From Zhengitettix transpicula (lineage: Eukaryota; Arthropoda; Insecta; Orthoptera; Tetrigidae): DNA of 64,000 nt. The stretch covers positions 161,600,032-161,664,031 of the forward strand of contig CM073591.1 of NCBI GenBank assembly GCA_037074705.1, read 5' to 3'. The position numbers were made by a program, and so were the translations under genes. The notes under the pieces were generated by a model. That model was given only the letters and a program-made list of their open reading frames with translations, was not told the DNA's origin and searched no databases. This document shows, piece by piece, positions 24,975 through 36,689 of the stretch (within the stretch, counting starts at the first letter, position 1; every line of letters begins with the position of its first letter).

Positions 24975-26789
24975 GGACATATGGTGATCGTTTTTAATCA
25001 TGGAAGTTCCCAAAATAATTTGGGATTACATCAAGAGTGAGGCAATATAAACCTTGCAGGCAGACTTCTAGTTCGAGTTATACAAGGATTTATGGTTGAA
25101 CTTAGCTGTTCCAGCACGGGGTCGAGTACTATAGCCATTATCAACGTTTACTATTTATTTTATAATCATGTTCATGACGACTTCCGACACTTCAGTAGAG
25201 GCGAGTCGTACCTGGAACCAACAGCAAACGGGAAGCCAAGGGGAAAGTTGTGATAATCTGAGAAACAGTTTGTAGATAGAAGGAAATGTTCTCGGGAGAA
25301 TAGGCGAGTGAGAGATTTAGTAATACACGAGCAATGTCTCTGTGGATATATTCCCGGAACGTGGGTGGGTCTACATAATACTTATTTGTTAAAATTAACT
25401 TTTCTTCAGGTTGCCAATTGTAAGTAATGTAAATGTTAAAAGAAGAAGGTTCCGACTACGACGGCCACAAGATGATCCTGAGATTAAAAGAGAGTTTGTT
25501 ATCTATATAAAAATAAAATAAAATTATATATATTTATTTATAGTACGTTGTTAAATTTTTTAAATGCTTTTTTAAATATTAATGTACGTTTCATAAAGAC
25601 TTTACATTTAAATAAATTATATGACGTAACACATTACAATACGTAAGTGTATATTTCCAGTAATGCGCATGTTTTATGTAAGCTTTAAAGTTCATCACTT
25701 GGTTTGAGCGAAGTGTCGTTTTTGTGGCTGTTGCGATTTTGAATCACCTGACGATATCAGCAAATATTGCAGAAACTTTGTAAGGTTTTATTCTCGCTTA
25801 ATTTTTTGTCTTTTAATTAACTATTTTTTTGTTAACTTATAACTACGATAATTAATAGGGATCGTAAGACAGTTATGTCTTATTTGCTTCCAATAATTAT
25901 TACTATGTACGCTCTTAGACTCACTATACCTTAATTTCTATTTGGAGAAATACACCGCGGGTATTCAGAAAGAATTCTGAATTTATATGTCACAAATGTT
26001 AATTGATGAATATTAATCCTAACATAATAGCTCTTTTTTGCTTTTAACTTTCACCGATTTGGGAGGGCTCGGAAATATCCATGATCTATATCAACTACGT
26101 ACGTGACTTATTTTAAGAAAGAAGAACAAATGTTTCCTAAGCTTCCAATTCTGAACACCGCTTCTCCCCTTTTTCCAGTAAATAAAATTAATACGGTAAC
26201 ACGAAATTATAAGACACGTGAAGGTCTTAATGGTAAATGAGCGCTCCCATTTTTTCTTTCTCCAGGATATTTGCTATGTCCTCACGAACCTGCTACATGA
26301 TAATTCATCCGTTGACAACTCTGAAATACGTCATCTTTACATTGTAAACTTCTCAACATGTGTCTGATAAATCAGGTAAAATATTAATTTTATAATTTAT
26401 TTAAGACTTATTAATTTATATTATATTACACAGATAATTTTACATGACCAATAATTACTTAGAACATTTTATACAGATTTTTTGTTATTTTGGCTGTTTA
26501 TGCGTGAATATGATCATATACCTTTAGGCTGAGAGCAATTTGTGAGTGAATAATCAATAATTTATTCATTCTCATTTTTCATTCTCTTTAACACCGGTAA
26601 GCTGAGCTTCTTTCATGATCACTACAAGATGTATTTCACACAACTTGATTATCGTCAGAATACACATAGACTGTGTAGACTAAACAAACAATCGCAGAAA
26701 TAAATAACACTAGTCTATCGGGGCTCATATGTCGATTCGTTTATAAGTTAATCACAAGCAGTATGGCAGAAGCAAGCACTCCATCATGA

Positions 26790-28255
26790 GAATCTCATGC
26801 ATAGCAATGAATTACATCCCCAGGGTATATTAAGCCAAGACGACGTCAAAACTTTGCTATTTACTGCAATTATTTCCTCCGAAACGGTGAACCCCTTCGC
26901 CCGTCCTCTCTTAGCGGAGCAAAGCCCCTCGGGGGACTCATTATATCGGTCGAATGCAAATCCAATGCCAGAGACGGGATTTGTGAAATAACTCCGAGAA
27001 TTCTTCCTTTTCTGCCAATTCATACACCCACCTAAGTCGCTAGCAAATCTCTTAGTGGAAATGTAAATTCACGTATTTTTATCCCCTGTCTTTTAAAATC
27101 TGTCTCCATGGCTACAGAAAGGCAGGAGGATTTTGTAGCCAATTTCTAAATGTATTCACTTTGCCTCACGTAATAAATAATTATTTAGGAACTGTATTAA
27201 TTTAACTTTGATTCTGCTTAGAGTAATCTCTATTTCTATTTTAAAAGTAAAATTTTCGTTGTTGATTATTCTATAAAAATATTAATATTTAACACCAAGT
27301 AACGTTTTGTGTGTATATAAGCAACGAAATCTTTCATATTAGTTATCTGTAAATGAATTAATATGGACTTGAAATTTGTTGAAATTGGGACGAAACTTGG
27401 TAGAGACGTCATTCAGTTGTCTATATTTGGGGAAGACCCATTGTTAGGTGACGATAACTTCAAGTGCATATGATTATGATAGACACAGTCAAGAAGCCAT
27501 TAAACTACTGTCCTACATATTCGATAATAAAACTGAGGAATTGGAATCAAATGCTAATGAGTTTTAATGATTTAACCCTGCACTTGTGGGTGACCCTCTC
27601 CGAATCGTACTGAAATTTTCTGCCATCATTATATAGATCCAAACTTTAATGGATCTATCCACCTGTTACATAAAAAACCAAACTTACAAACGGGAAACTA
27701 TTTCTTCAAACAGATTTATGGTCTTTGCATGGCTTTGGACACCTCTTCAAACCATTATATAGGTGATACGACGTTATCTTAATAATATTTTCACCTTCTG
27801 ACAATATGGGAAGGAGGATCTTGAAATTTTTCTATCTAGCTCTTTCATCCCAAAAATAAATTCACAATACCAATTAAAAACAATAATATCATAAACTTAA
27901 TTAAAGTTCTGGTAAAAACGGAGATGGTAAATGAATGACATTTTCTTAAATACAATATTCTCAGATTTTTTCCAGTAACTTTCTAATATCATTTTCTACC
28001 GTCAAAGTCACTTGTGATATAGCTTATCCTCGTAACCTGTTCTTCCACCTGCTATTACATATATTTAATTTGCAACTGAACACTTCTAAGTCCCTTCTTA
28101 CTTACCGTGTAGTCAACACTTAATCCACTTTTCCCAATATAACTCATTCCTATTAATTACAGATTCTTGTGACTTGCGAACTTTAGCACAATTAATTAAT
28201 GCAATGTTCGATCTTCGTGTGTCAAACCTGGGAATAGGCATTGGTCCATACAACT
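26790..28255. other. Non-coding DNA, no gene seen
   Basis: A more balanced segment at 26,860-26,980 is open in opposite frames (79 and 64 codons), with no recognised product. The rest is AT-rich without identifiable elements. Confidence 0.5.
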
Positions 28256-28265
28256 ACTTAAGGTG

Positions 28266-28311
28266 CCCCTAGACGATCAATATTATCGTTAATAATACTG
28301 CACAATATATT
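28266..28311 (+). repeat. CTAGACGATCAATATT / TGCACAATAT motif block, copy 1
   Basis: This block shares CTA--GACGRTCAATATT and a palindromic TGCACAATAT-type stretch with the cluster at 29,001-29,137. Such blocks resemble terminal or subterminal repeats of MITE-like DNA transposons, but no TIR pair with a TSD could be set. Confidence 0.35.
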
Positions 28312-29000
28312 TCTGGGACGACACACACGTTGTAATAATTCCTGATAATTTAGTTCACTCAACACATGGAATAAATAAGCAAGTTGTGTGTCAATTGCAT
28401 TAGTTATAGCTTTAGAAAAGAAGGAGAAAAAAACCCGCATATGTATGAAGGAATGGTTCAAAAAAAGAAATATATACACTTATGAAAATGTGTTAGGTGA
28501 ACTAAGAATATGGCAACCAGCTGATTTTTCGAAACTTAAATTTTTTATTTGTTCCAATATTATCCAAGTCGTTTGTCTGAATGGTATTTTGTGACGTACA
28601 TGGTTCTTCCTGACCTATTACAGTTCTTCAAAATAGCACACGTTGGTTCTATGACGTCACCAAATCCAGCACTGTGTTTTTCAGAATCTATCCCACTTGA
28701 ATGTTATCTAAAGTTAGTACGCAACGAATTAATTTTTTTTAACTAACTGCAACTTATCAGCATCTAGATACTCCTCTCTATATTTACAAAGGAAACATTC
28801 AAATTGTTCATTTTAAAAAATCTATTACTATACTCGACTATACTATGACATAGATCGGTACATTCTAAAATAAATTTCCTTTCTTCGGAATTTATTTGTT
28901 TGTTTGTAGTCATCTCATAAAGTAAATTGTAAAATGTTTAATCAGCACCTCCTCGCTGTAGTACCATGTTCACTGCGTGGCTGCGGTAACAGAACTCAAC

Positions 29001-29137
29001 CATTATTGTGCAATATTACCTACAGACGATACAATATATATTGCGCGATTAATATCTAGCTCTTTCTGAGTGACTCAATATATTGTGCAATCTCTCAATA
29101 TAATCTACAGACGGTCAATGATATTGTGCAATATCAT
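29001..29137 (+). repeat. Cluster of TATTGTGCAATAT and CTACAGACGRT motifs
   Basis: ATTGTGCAAT occurs three times (about 29,004, 29,081 and 29,122), and CTACAGACG occurs twice (about 29,030 and 29,105). With the block at 28,266 they give a diverged, repeated unit. It may be subterminal DNA of a MITE spanning about 28.27-29.14 kb. Confidence 0.4.
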
Positions 29138-29396
29138 TTATAATAAAGGTAACGAGTTTGAAAAGCCGGCATATTCATTCACTGAGACAAGTTTTTTTTT
29201 TCTGAGTTACCAGACATAACTTGGTATTTGATACGCACACGTGGCAGTTATAAAAATTGTCGTCGAAAATTTCTATTATAACTATTACATCATCGTATTA
29301 AATAAAATTTTGAAATTTTGTATTAACTAAATTTTGTGTTGTCGATTTTCAATCCTTGCATTAAATATTAAGAACTCGTATTATATTGAAATTTAA

Positions 29397-29401
<5 letters not shown>

Positions 29402-29439
<38 letters not shown>
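29402..29439. repeat. (TA)n microsatellite
   Basis: About 19 uninterrupted TA dinucleotides. Confidence 0.97.
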
Positions 29440-29440
<1 letters not shown>

Positions 29441-32305
29441 TAACTATTGAGAAAACTAATAAATAATAAACAGCAGCCAATTTAAAGTCAGAAAAAATAA
29501 TTTATTAATGTAAAATTAAACAAGCTGTCTATCAATTTTTTTAAAAAACTTGAACCTGATGAGTTCGCTAAATAAGCGACACTACTTTTTATAATTTAAA
29601 ATAATTAAAGAATTATGTTTTTTGACTTAAAATTGACTGATGTTTATTTATTTAAAATTTTAAACATTTCGTTGAAATTGAGTATTACAAAAATTGTTTT
29701 TATAAGTTTTTATAAGCTATTACATTAATTATATATTAAAATCAACACCATGGACTGGAATATCATGTAAAAACAGGTAATATTAGTGTCCTGTCAATAG
29801 TTTTCGGGATTGCTGAAATTAGTTGTGAGACTCACTAAACAGTTTAAATCCACTTTCAATCCCTATCGGTATGTTTGAATTTTTCAAAATAAGTACGGTT
29901 ATAGCCACAGTTTTAAGGATTTTTTAGATAAACAGGGATGCCCAAGGTCAGGCCAAATCGGTATTGATGATAATGGGAGTGATGGCGACGGGTTAATAAC
30001 AATATATTATAAATAGCGGGGACTGATGTGTATCCCACATTTCTAAGATTCATTAAACTGATTAGGACAATTCCCGATGTAACCAGATTATTGGGCTACG
30101 GGGTGCATGAGAAATGTTCATAATAATATAACTACTCGAGATTGGTTTCAAATTAGTAGTTTTCGGTGTCGCTAATTAATATGAACAATATCACATCCTA
30201 TGCCTTTTGGGTCCATCGTCAGCTGGCATCCGTTTAAGACAAAGCAGTAAGAATGTTTAGTAATAAAATATCACAAATCGCTATGCTGATTGTTCTATGT
30301 CACGTTAGATGTGTGTAAATATAGTGCGGAAAAATGTACTTGAAGCGAGTATTATAACAGAAAAGGGTGATTGTGGAACAGCTTTATCCCTAGGATACCA
30401 CTCATTGACGTATCTCCATTTAACTTTAAGAGTTTGTATTTTGCAGTTACACTGAAATTTTTTTATATTATCTTTATTTATAGACGCATCTAATACAATG
30501 GTAATTAGCGCTACCTGTTAAGTGAAACTTACTTATACAATGTTTTTTTTCTTACGGACTGGTAAGGTTGATATATACATAACTGCTCATAGTTTATTTA
30601 TCAAATAAATTAATAACTTTGATATATAACGTAATATTTTTTATATATAACGTAATATTTTTTTGTACTTCGCATGAATTGTTTAATTCTTGTATTTTTG
30701 TGTTCTCGAGGATTGAGTCAAATATCTTGCATTTGGTTAATATATGCATAATTGAAAGTTGTGCTTCACCACATTCACATGTGGGGGGTGGGGGAATTGG
30801 ATTTAGAGAGCAGGTTCGAATGAGTTAAATCCGATTCAGGATAATGCATATTGTTCACTTCTAGAAATACTAGGTGGGAACTTGATGTCCAAAACGTTGT
30901 TGAGTAGTCCGTGGAGTTGGTCGGTTTTGAGATTCTTCTAGCATTATTAATCACAATAAAACTACACATGGGTCTTTTCAATACTGTGGATTCGATCTCC
31001 TTGTTTCTCCCATTGAAAAATTATGTAGTTTGTCCAGGAATTTATTTATTCAGGCCTCTGGAGTCGAAACCAGAATTATTGTGTATAATCCAGTTTGGAG
31101 AGATTTTACAGATTGGATAAATAAATACTAGTGAAGTTAGCTAGCATATATATCATTTGACCATTACGTAAGTCTGTAATTGATTCTAACGTCAAAGTTA
31201 TTGATGAAGTGGAATTATTGAAGTCAATGTAATTCTGTTTTCCTTCCATATAAGTGCACACATTATTCAAGTTTAAGCGAAAAAATTAATGCGTTAATGC
31301 AAGTGGAATGAGGATATGCTACTGCGAAGCTAATTAATTGTGTAGCCGCAACGCTTTTGTTAACAGCCCCATTGAGAGCCCTTGAAGCCTTTCCGTACGT
31401 GCAAAAGCCTATTAAGTCCCACTTCGTGGCGCACCGCAAAACTCCTCTCACCGTCCTGGAGTTCCGCAGTACACCACCGTCATTAAAATTAAGATATATT
31501 CTACAGGCGCAGGGTCGAAACAATTATTTAGAGGTGCTACACTTCATAGTTTTAAACCTAAATCTTGTGAGTTCATTTTATTCGTCTTTATCTAGAATTC
31601 ATAAAATACAAACGTATTATAACTTTATCTTAACAAATACTTTAGTCAATTAGAATGAATACTATTTTCACGGGTAGTCGTTCTTTACACATTTATAATC
31701 AAATATGTGAAATTATAATGATTCACTCATATAACAAAAAATTTTCAAGAATCTCACTTGAAATAATTCGTCTATTTTAGCACCTTAAAAATCTATTAAA
31801 TTATAATGATTAACAAATATTAGGTACTAGTTGGGTGCCCGGAGTTGTCCGTGTACTTATTTATATAAACTTAAAAAGTATTTAATTCTATATTAATCTT
31901 TATTCAAGAATTGATTTAACCTAAATCTAACTGTTACTAGTTCCGTACATACTTTTGACCGATAGTGCATTAATCGAACAGCTGTAAAATACATTGAATT
32001 TTATTGCATCCGGCCCAAGAAATATACCTTCGAAATTCTTCTTAAATATACTCCTTGAGTACTGCAGGACTGTCCCCTCAGTCTTGACACGAAAGATCAA
32101 ATTGAAGAAATTGTAAACAAATGGTCGCCATATTGGAGTCACTAATATGGCACGAAAATTAACTTACATTTTCCGCAAGGATCGTAAAGTATTTCGTATT
32201 GTTTTGTATTATATTCGATGTAGTATTACAGGATAAAATTATCCTTTTTAGCAATGGAAAGATTTATGTTTTATTTCATTACGGTAAAAGGAACTATTCC
32301 CTTTG
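29440..32305. other. AT-rich non-coding DNA, no gene seen
   Basis: It includes a two-copy 21-bp tandem repeat at about 30,621-30,662 (ATATATAACGTAATATTTTT twice). A more balanced segment at 31,340-31,530 is open on both strands (98 and 86 codons), with no recognised domain. Confidence 0.5.
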
Positions 32306-32335
32306 TTCGTCGCGTAGTAACGTCTCTCTCTCGCG

Positions 32336-32343
32336 TGACGTCA
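32336..32343. promoter_or_regulatory. CRE-type TGACGTCA site, unit 1
   Basis: Exact 8-bp palindromic CRE/ATF consensus in the first tandem unit, within GCGTGACGTCACGG. Function is inferred from the motif only. Confidence 0.35.
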
Positions 32344-32397
32344 CGGTCTCTTGGCGCGCAGTAATTTAACACAAAATGATCACATTTATAAATTATG

Positions 32398-32398
<1 letters not shown>

Positions 32399-32439
<41 letters not shown>
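32399..32439. repeat. (TA)n microsatellite inside tandem unit 1
   Basis: About 20 TA dinucleotides interrupt unit 1 at a place where unit 2 has ordinary AT-rich sequence. Confidence 0.97.
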
Positions 32440-32442
<3 letters not shown>

Positions 32443-32643
32443 AGGAGTTTTTCACCACCACAGTACCGTTTCTCGTGTTTTTAAGAATATGTGTGCCAAG
32501 GTTCGTTTTACTCTTTCCACGCGTTTAAATTTGTATAGAAATTAACGTAAATACATACACACATACATATATACAAATATACATATTTTTTATTATATTA
32601 GGTATTAAATTTTACCGTAGTAACGCCTCCTTCGCGTGTGCTG

Positions 32644-32651
32644 TGACGTCA
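32644..32651. promoter_or_regulatory. CRE-type TGACGTCA site, unit 2
   Basis: The same 8-bp consensus at the matching place in the second tandem unit, although the flanking bases have diverged. Confidence 0.35.
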
Positions 32652-32864
32652 TGATTTCTTGAAGCGCAGTAATTTAACACAAAATGTGCAAATTTTTTAA
32701 TTATAATTACTTGCATCTTTATTCTACAGTTTTCTTACTCTCATAGTACTGCTTCTCGTCATTTTAAGAATATGTGTAGCAATTATTGTAGCAATCTGTC
32801 CACGGGTTAAAATTACTATAAAGTTTAATGTAAATTCAAATATACATCCTTTTTTATTATATAG

Positions 32865-34440
32865 ATACTGCAATCTACTGTAACTCAGCGACGTTGATTT
32901 CAAAAGCATATAATTTTAATAACTCTTCAATCTTTCTGATAGCTTTTCATAAAATACCCTTTTTTATTGTTTTCTTTATTTATATATTTCTGATTGGGTA
33001 CTTGTTTACCAAATGTTTCATTTGACAACAAAAGTAATTAATTCTACCTATATCATAAAATCCAAACCTGAGTGTAAATATTTTATTTCAGTTTAAAGAT
33101 TTAATAAATTCTGTGGTGAAGCCACCCTTGACTATAAACCGTAACGTGAGGCATGGAAGAAATATTAACAGTTCAAATCAACTCCGTAACACTTACCCCA
33201 GAGGCTTTATTGTCATCGATATTGTAAGTTAAAATGAAGTAACGTTGTAATTAGTGGTATATGAGGGATAAGAACTGTTTCATCTACTACCTTTATTTCA
33301 AACCCGTTGAACTACTCTGATGAGCCAAACCATTCTACCCACTGACCGCCGCGAGATTGAATGTCGCCTTTGCCGTCGTGGGCAAGTGACAGGGTAAGGG
33401 AAGTATATAAGCCAAGCAGAGACGAATGAGGAATCATTCTAGCTGAAAATGCAGAAATCCAGTGGCATAAGTGGGCTTGACAATGGACAGATTTTTAAGG
33501 CGCTGCGCCTGGGAACGTGGTTCTCGAAAAGGAGGAGCTGGTAGGTAATACGCATACTACTGTCGTGAACATCTATGGAAAGTTTTGAAGAACGGTGAAG
33601 CCATGAGTAGACGGCAAGATGTTACATAACCACGCCTCATAGAAGAACGTGGAAGTCGAAGACTTGCGAGCTGTTGAGTACAATACTGGTGTAACAACAG
33701 GTGTTACGGAGCACGACGTTTGTTGAAAATCCCTTCATGATTTGTCTTCTCCTACGGCGATATCTCTTACAGTAGGAAAACTGACCGTACCACAAGGCCA
33801 GAATCGTTCCACGTTGATATCAGGAGCATGATAGTGAACTCACGTTGATGTCAAATTCCTCTTTTCCGAAATCGAAAATATAACTTTTCATCTCAACGTC
33901 CACGAAAAATATATTTATTCCAAACTAATATCAGCAGTTTTCGCAATATTTTTACATGTCATTTCTTCCAGACTTCGTTATCTCACGCCACAATATATTT
34001 TTATTATTCTATGTCAAATGTGTTGGAAGGTTGGTTCTAATTACTCCATAGACAGATTGTCGTGTTGCAATATATATAGACCAGCAGATTTCCCGGAATT
34101 GGTCGCGCTTTCATGTAAGCTAATCTTAGACAGTAAAATTAATTAAGTAGGCTCAAATCACATGGTCATTTTGAATAATTTATATTTAGCCCCTTGTTCC
34201 CACTGCATATCGACGGTGACAGTACATGTGGCTTAACCGGAATTGCTATTCTTCTCATCTACCCAGAAGACTGTCGATTCTACCATTATCTTCCCTTTTT
34301 TCGCATTATTTTTTCATGCGACTCCACTTAGCATCATCACATATCTGTACTTGGGTTGTAAGCCCCCAAATTTGGTTGTAATTGCCAATACATTTCGGAT
34401 AACATACAGAACATACTATCCTCAGTACATCGATCTATTC
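32865..34440. other. Non-coding DNA; possibly a decayed element at 33.3-33.8 kb
   Basis: The stretch 33,290-33,800 is more balanced in composition than its surroundings. It reads as short, repeatedly interrupted coding-like pieces in no single frame. I could not match it to a named family. The remainder is AT-rich. Confidence 0.4.
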
Positions 34441-34443
34441 ATT

Positions 34444-34444
<1 letters not shown>

Positions 34445-34488
<44 letters not shown>
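34445..34488. repeat. (TA)n microsatellite at the LTR insertion site
   Basis: TA/CATA repeats run right up to the TGTAATAACC start of the LTR at 34,489. Confidence 0.95.
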
Positions 34489-34491
<3 letters not shown>

Positions 34492-34548
34492 AATAACCAC
34501 ACAGGGTATACATAAAAAAAATATATGCTTTTGATTTCAACAAACAAA

Positions 34549-34554
34549 TTTATT
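34549..34554 (-). terminator. AATAAA polyadenylation signal of the LTR
   Basis: The plus strand shows TTTATT, so AATAAA is read on the minus strand. It lies downstream of the inferred start in the LTR, about 60 nt before the LTR's 3' end. The role is inferred from position. Confidence 0.35.
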
Positions 34555-35209
34555 AAACTTCATCAGAAATTACAATTGAATTTAATATTTTACTATTACA
34601 ATAAGAACTCTTGCTCTCAGGGGTCTCTACTGGGTCTGACAACGGACAGAATCGAACTATTAAAAAGACCCAACATTTATGTTTTAAATTAAACAAATGT
34701 ATCTACTAAATTTATTAATGAACTTAACCTATAGATTGCTTCTAACTTTATTATCAAAAGAAGAGAACGACATCTGACTGTTATCCTTTAATAACGTTTA
34801 CATCTGTTAATATTATACATTCCAACTTACGGTTTCTCAGGTTTACTTCGACTCGTTCTTTAGACACGCACTTTATAGCCTTGACATTCACTCACTGACT
34901 CTAACACAATATCACTGGTTCGCCGATATCTGGTTCTCCATATCCAGTGAAATATCCCAGGTGCTCGTCGTGACACTCCTTGACGTCGGTTGCCGTATCC
35001 AGGTCGCTTACCATCGAAGACAGGTCAAATTCTCATACTCATACAGATAGAGCTTCTGTATGTTAAAAATGTTTATAGTTGTTATAGTTTTGCTGACTGA
35101 TGCTGACTATTTCTGTCTCAAACTCCAACCACGATGCATTCAGCACGCTGGCTCCACTCTGACTGACTCTGACTATGCTACACGTTCGATGCCCACAGCA
35201 TCTCTCTCT

Positions 35210-35316
35210 TACGCTGACTGTCTCTCGTTCCTCTCCCACGCTAACTGTCTCTGGTTCCTCTCCCACGCTAACTGTCGATGTTCACTGAACCCCTCTCCTA
35301 CGCTGACTGTCGCTGA
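35210..35316 (-). repeat. About 27-bp tandem repeats in the LTR leader
   Basis: CTCTCCCACGCTAACTGTCT and variants (CTCTCCTACGCTGACTGTCG, CTCTTACGCTGACTGTCTC) recur about every 27-28 bp, roughly four times, just downstream of the inferred minus-strand transcription start. Read in frame on the minus strand they give a repetitive ETVSVGEE-like peptide. Confidence 0.75.
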
Positions 35317-35321
35317 CCATC

Positions 35322-35357
35322 ACTGACTCTTCGATGCGTCCTGCACCCCTATATATA
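35322..35357 (-). promoter_or_regulatory. TATA box plus arthropod initiator of the LTR
   Basis: The minus strand reads TATATATAG (35,357-35,349) and then TCAGT (35,326-35,322), an arthropod initiator pentamer. Its A lies about 33 nt downstream of the first T of the TATA box. This is the expected spacing for a core promoter and would set the U3/R boundary near 35,324. Confidence 0.5.
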
Positions 35358-36059
35358 CCACTAGCCTCCTTGTTTTTCTCTTGATGCAAAATTACGTCGC
35401 AACGGCGCGGTGACAGAATCCCATTACTGAAATTTACGTCCTTGCCGTTGGAGTCCTTTCGCCGGCTGCTATCTTTTGTCCGAAACCCGACAATCGCGAC
35501 AGGTCCAATTTGTCTTTGGACCTCTCCCCTCACAAGTGCGCGATACTAATTTCTCCAGATCCTAAGTCAACAAGTGCCTGAACCCTTACACCCACTGACT
35601 CTCCTTGCAGCTGCAGTTATTTCGCCCCAGCGATTACTCAGGACTCGTCGGCCTCACCCGACTCGCACAAAATCCTTTCTTACAAGTCCCAAGCAAATAC
35701 GCCACTTGTCAGGTCATTCATCTGAGACAATAGCCTGCTCTAACATAACCACTTTGGGACTATCTGCTCGCCCACGTTCTGCGTTACGGATTCGCCACAG
35801 ATCCCCAAATCAATAAGTTACTGGACCCGCAACGACTCTTTAGACCTGTCACACCGTCCCTACAAATAACGGCTTCCTCCTTGCCGCCCACCAGCACTCA
35901 TCCTAGATAAATGTCTTACCGCTCCGTCTTGTCACCTCCTGACAGGACCCGCAATTACTTTTCCCTCGCATTCTCTTTACGAAATGTGCGCTGTTTTTAA
36001 ACCAATGCATTACATTATGCATTACATTACAATGCATCCCCTTAATGCATTACAATATA

Positions 36060-36390
36060 CATATTCATATACATATACTTTCTAATTTTTAATAGCGAAT
36101 TTTTAAATTGAGATAAATACAGAGTGCACTACAAAGCTAAATAAATTTTAACTCGATGACAGTAAAAAACGTAGAGTTGAATTTAACATACAAACTGTTT
36201 TACATGTGTTTGTTAGAAGCGAAATTTTAGACAAGGAAAAATGTTACTGATCTTTATGGACCTGCGTATATAAGTGAGCTAGCCAGGAGTGCGTCATTCA
36301 GTGCGTGATTCAGTTGAAAAATGATCACCAAACGCTTTTTTGATTATTTGTAATAAATTAATAATATACCAGCGACTTTGTAATTCTATC
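36060..36390. other. AT-rich non-coding DNA, no gene seen
   Basis: Nothing recognised beyond simple A+T sequence. Confidence 0.5.
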
Positions 36391-36441
36391 TCCCCCCCCC
36401 CCACACACACACATACAGAGAAAAGAGAGAGGGAGAGAGTT
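36391..36441. repeat. C-run / (CA)n / (GA)-rich compound simple repeat
   Basis: A C homopolymer passes into CA repeats and then into a GA-rich purine stretch. Confidence 0.9.
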
Positions 36442-36501
36442 GAAATTTACAAATTCCTTCAATAATATTATGAGTTTATTGCAATTCATAAATAAGTATA
36501 T

Positions 36502-36524
36502 TTATATATATATATATATATATA
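36502..36524. repeat. (TA)n microsatellite
   Basis: About 11 TA dinucleotides. Confidence 0.95.
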
Positions 36525-36689
36525 CTTGGATAAATAAATGAAGACGATGTTAAAATTCTTACCACCCCAAATTCGAATTAAGAAAGTTATATGGAAATCT
36601 GTATTTTACCAATATTCATTCGTAATTAAGCATTACGGTACGATATTTATTTTTAAAACATGGAAAATAGAGACCAAAATATAGCTGGT

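Larger units (their letters stand above)
18435..26780. other. Long AT-rich non-coding stretch, no gene seen
   Basis: The longest frame is 97 codons (18,588-18,881), with no domain and a composition typical of random AT-rich DNA. A GC-richer island at 20,460-20,640 contains the AAGTGTCTCTCCCTGC repeat core. Palindromes at 23,717-23,748 and 24,959-24,974 are listed separately. No tRNA, LINE or transposase signature was recognised. Confidence 0.5.
32314..32862 (+). repeat. Two-unit diverged tandem duplication (about 0.3 kb unit)
   Basis: Unit 1 (32,314-32,598) and unit 2 (32,618-32,862) share blocks in the same order: GTAGTAACG, TGACGTCA, GCAGTAATTTAACACAAAA, TTAAGAATATGTGT, a CCACG-GTTAAA block, TAAATAC/TCA-ATA and a closing ATACAT-TTTTTATTATAT. 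The length difference is largely explained by a TA microsatellite expanded inside unit 1. No coding frame is conserved. Confidence 0.85.
34489..36054 (-). mobile_element. Solo LTR of a retrotransposon (about 1.57 kb, minus strand)
   Basis: The segment begins TGTAATAACCACACAGGG and ends GCATTACA, so it has TG...CA ends on both strands. It is flanked by ATAT at 34,485-34,488 and 36,055-36,058, a 4-bp target duplication that is weak evidence because the site is TA-rich. No primer-binding site, polypurine tract, gag-pol frame or second LTR adjoins it, which fits a solo LTR left by recombination. Blocks match the diverged LTR at 12,011-12,888. The minus strand carries a TATA box and initiator at 35.32-35.36 kb and an AATAAA signal at 34,549-34,554. 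Frames of 80-88 codons inside it show no known domain. Confidence 0.65.

Noticed and set aside
30790..30830. B-box-like GGTTCGAATGAG as another SINE
   Set aside because: No A box at the right distance and no shared tail.
31263..31653. Overlapping frames on both strands (98 and 86 codons) in a balanced-composition patch
   Set aside because: Open in opposing frames without similarity to a known protein. The effect follows from composition.
33300..33390. Inverted tRNA-like segment near GGTCAGTGGGTAGAATGG
   Set aside because: Box order and spacing are poor, and there is no match to either SINE family in the window.
33290..33800. Coding-like patch, possibly a decayed transposon
   Set aside because: Translation in all frames is broken every few dozen codons and no family motif could be named, so it is only noted as a region.
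35060..35533. Frames of 83-88 codons as possible genes
   Set aside because: They lie inside the LTR, and one includes the 27-bp repeats. There is no gag, pol or env motif.
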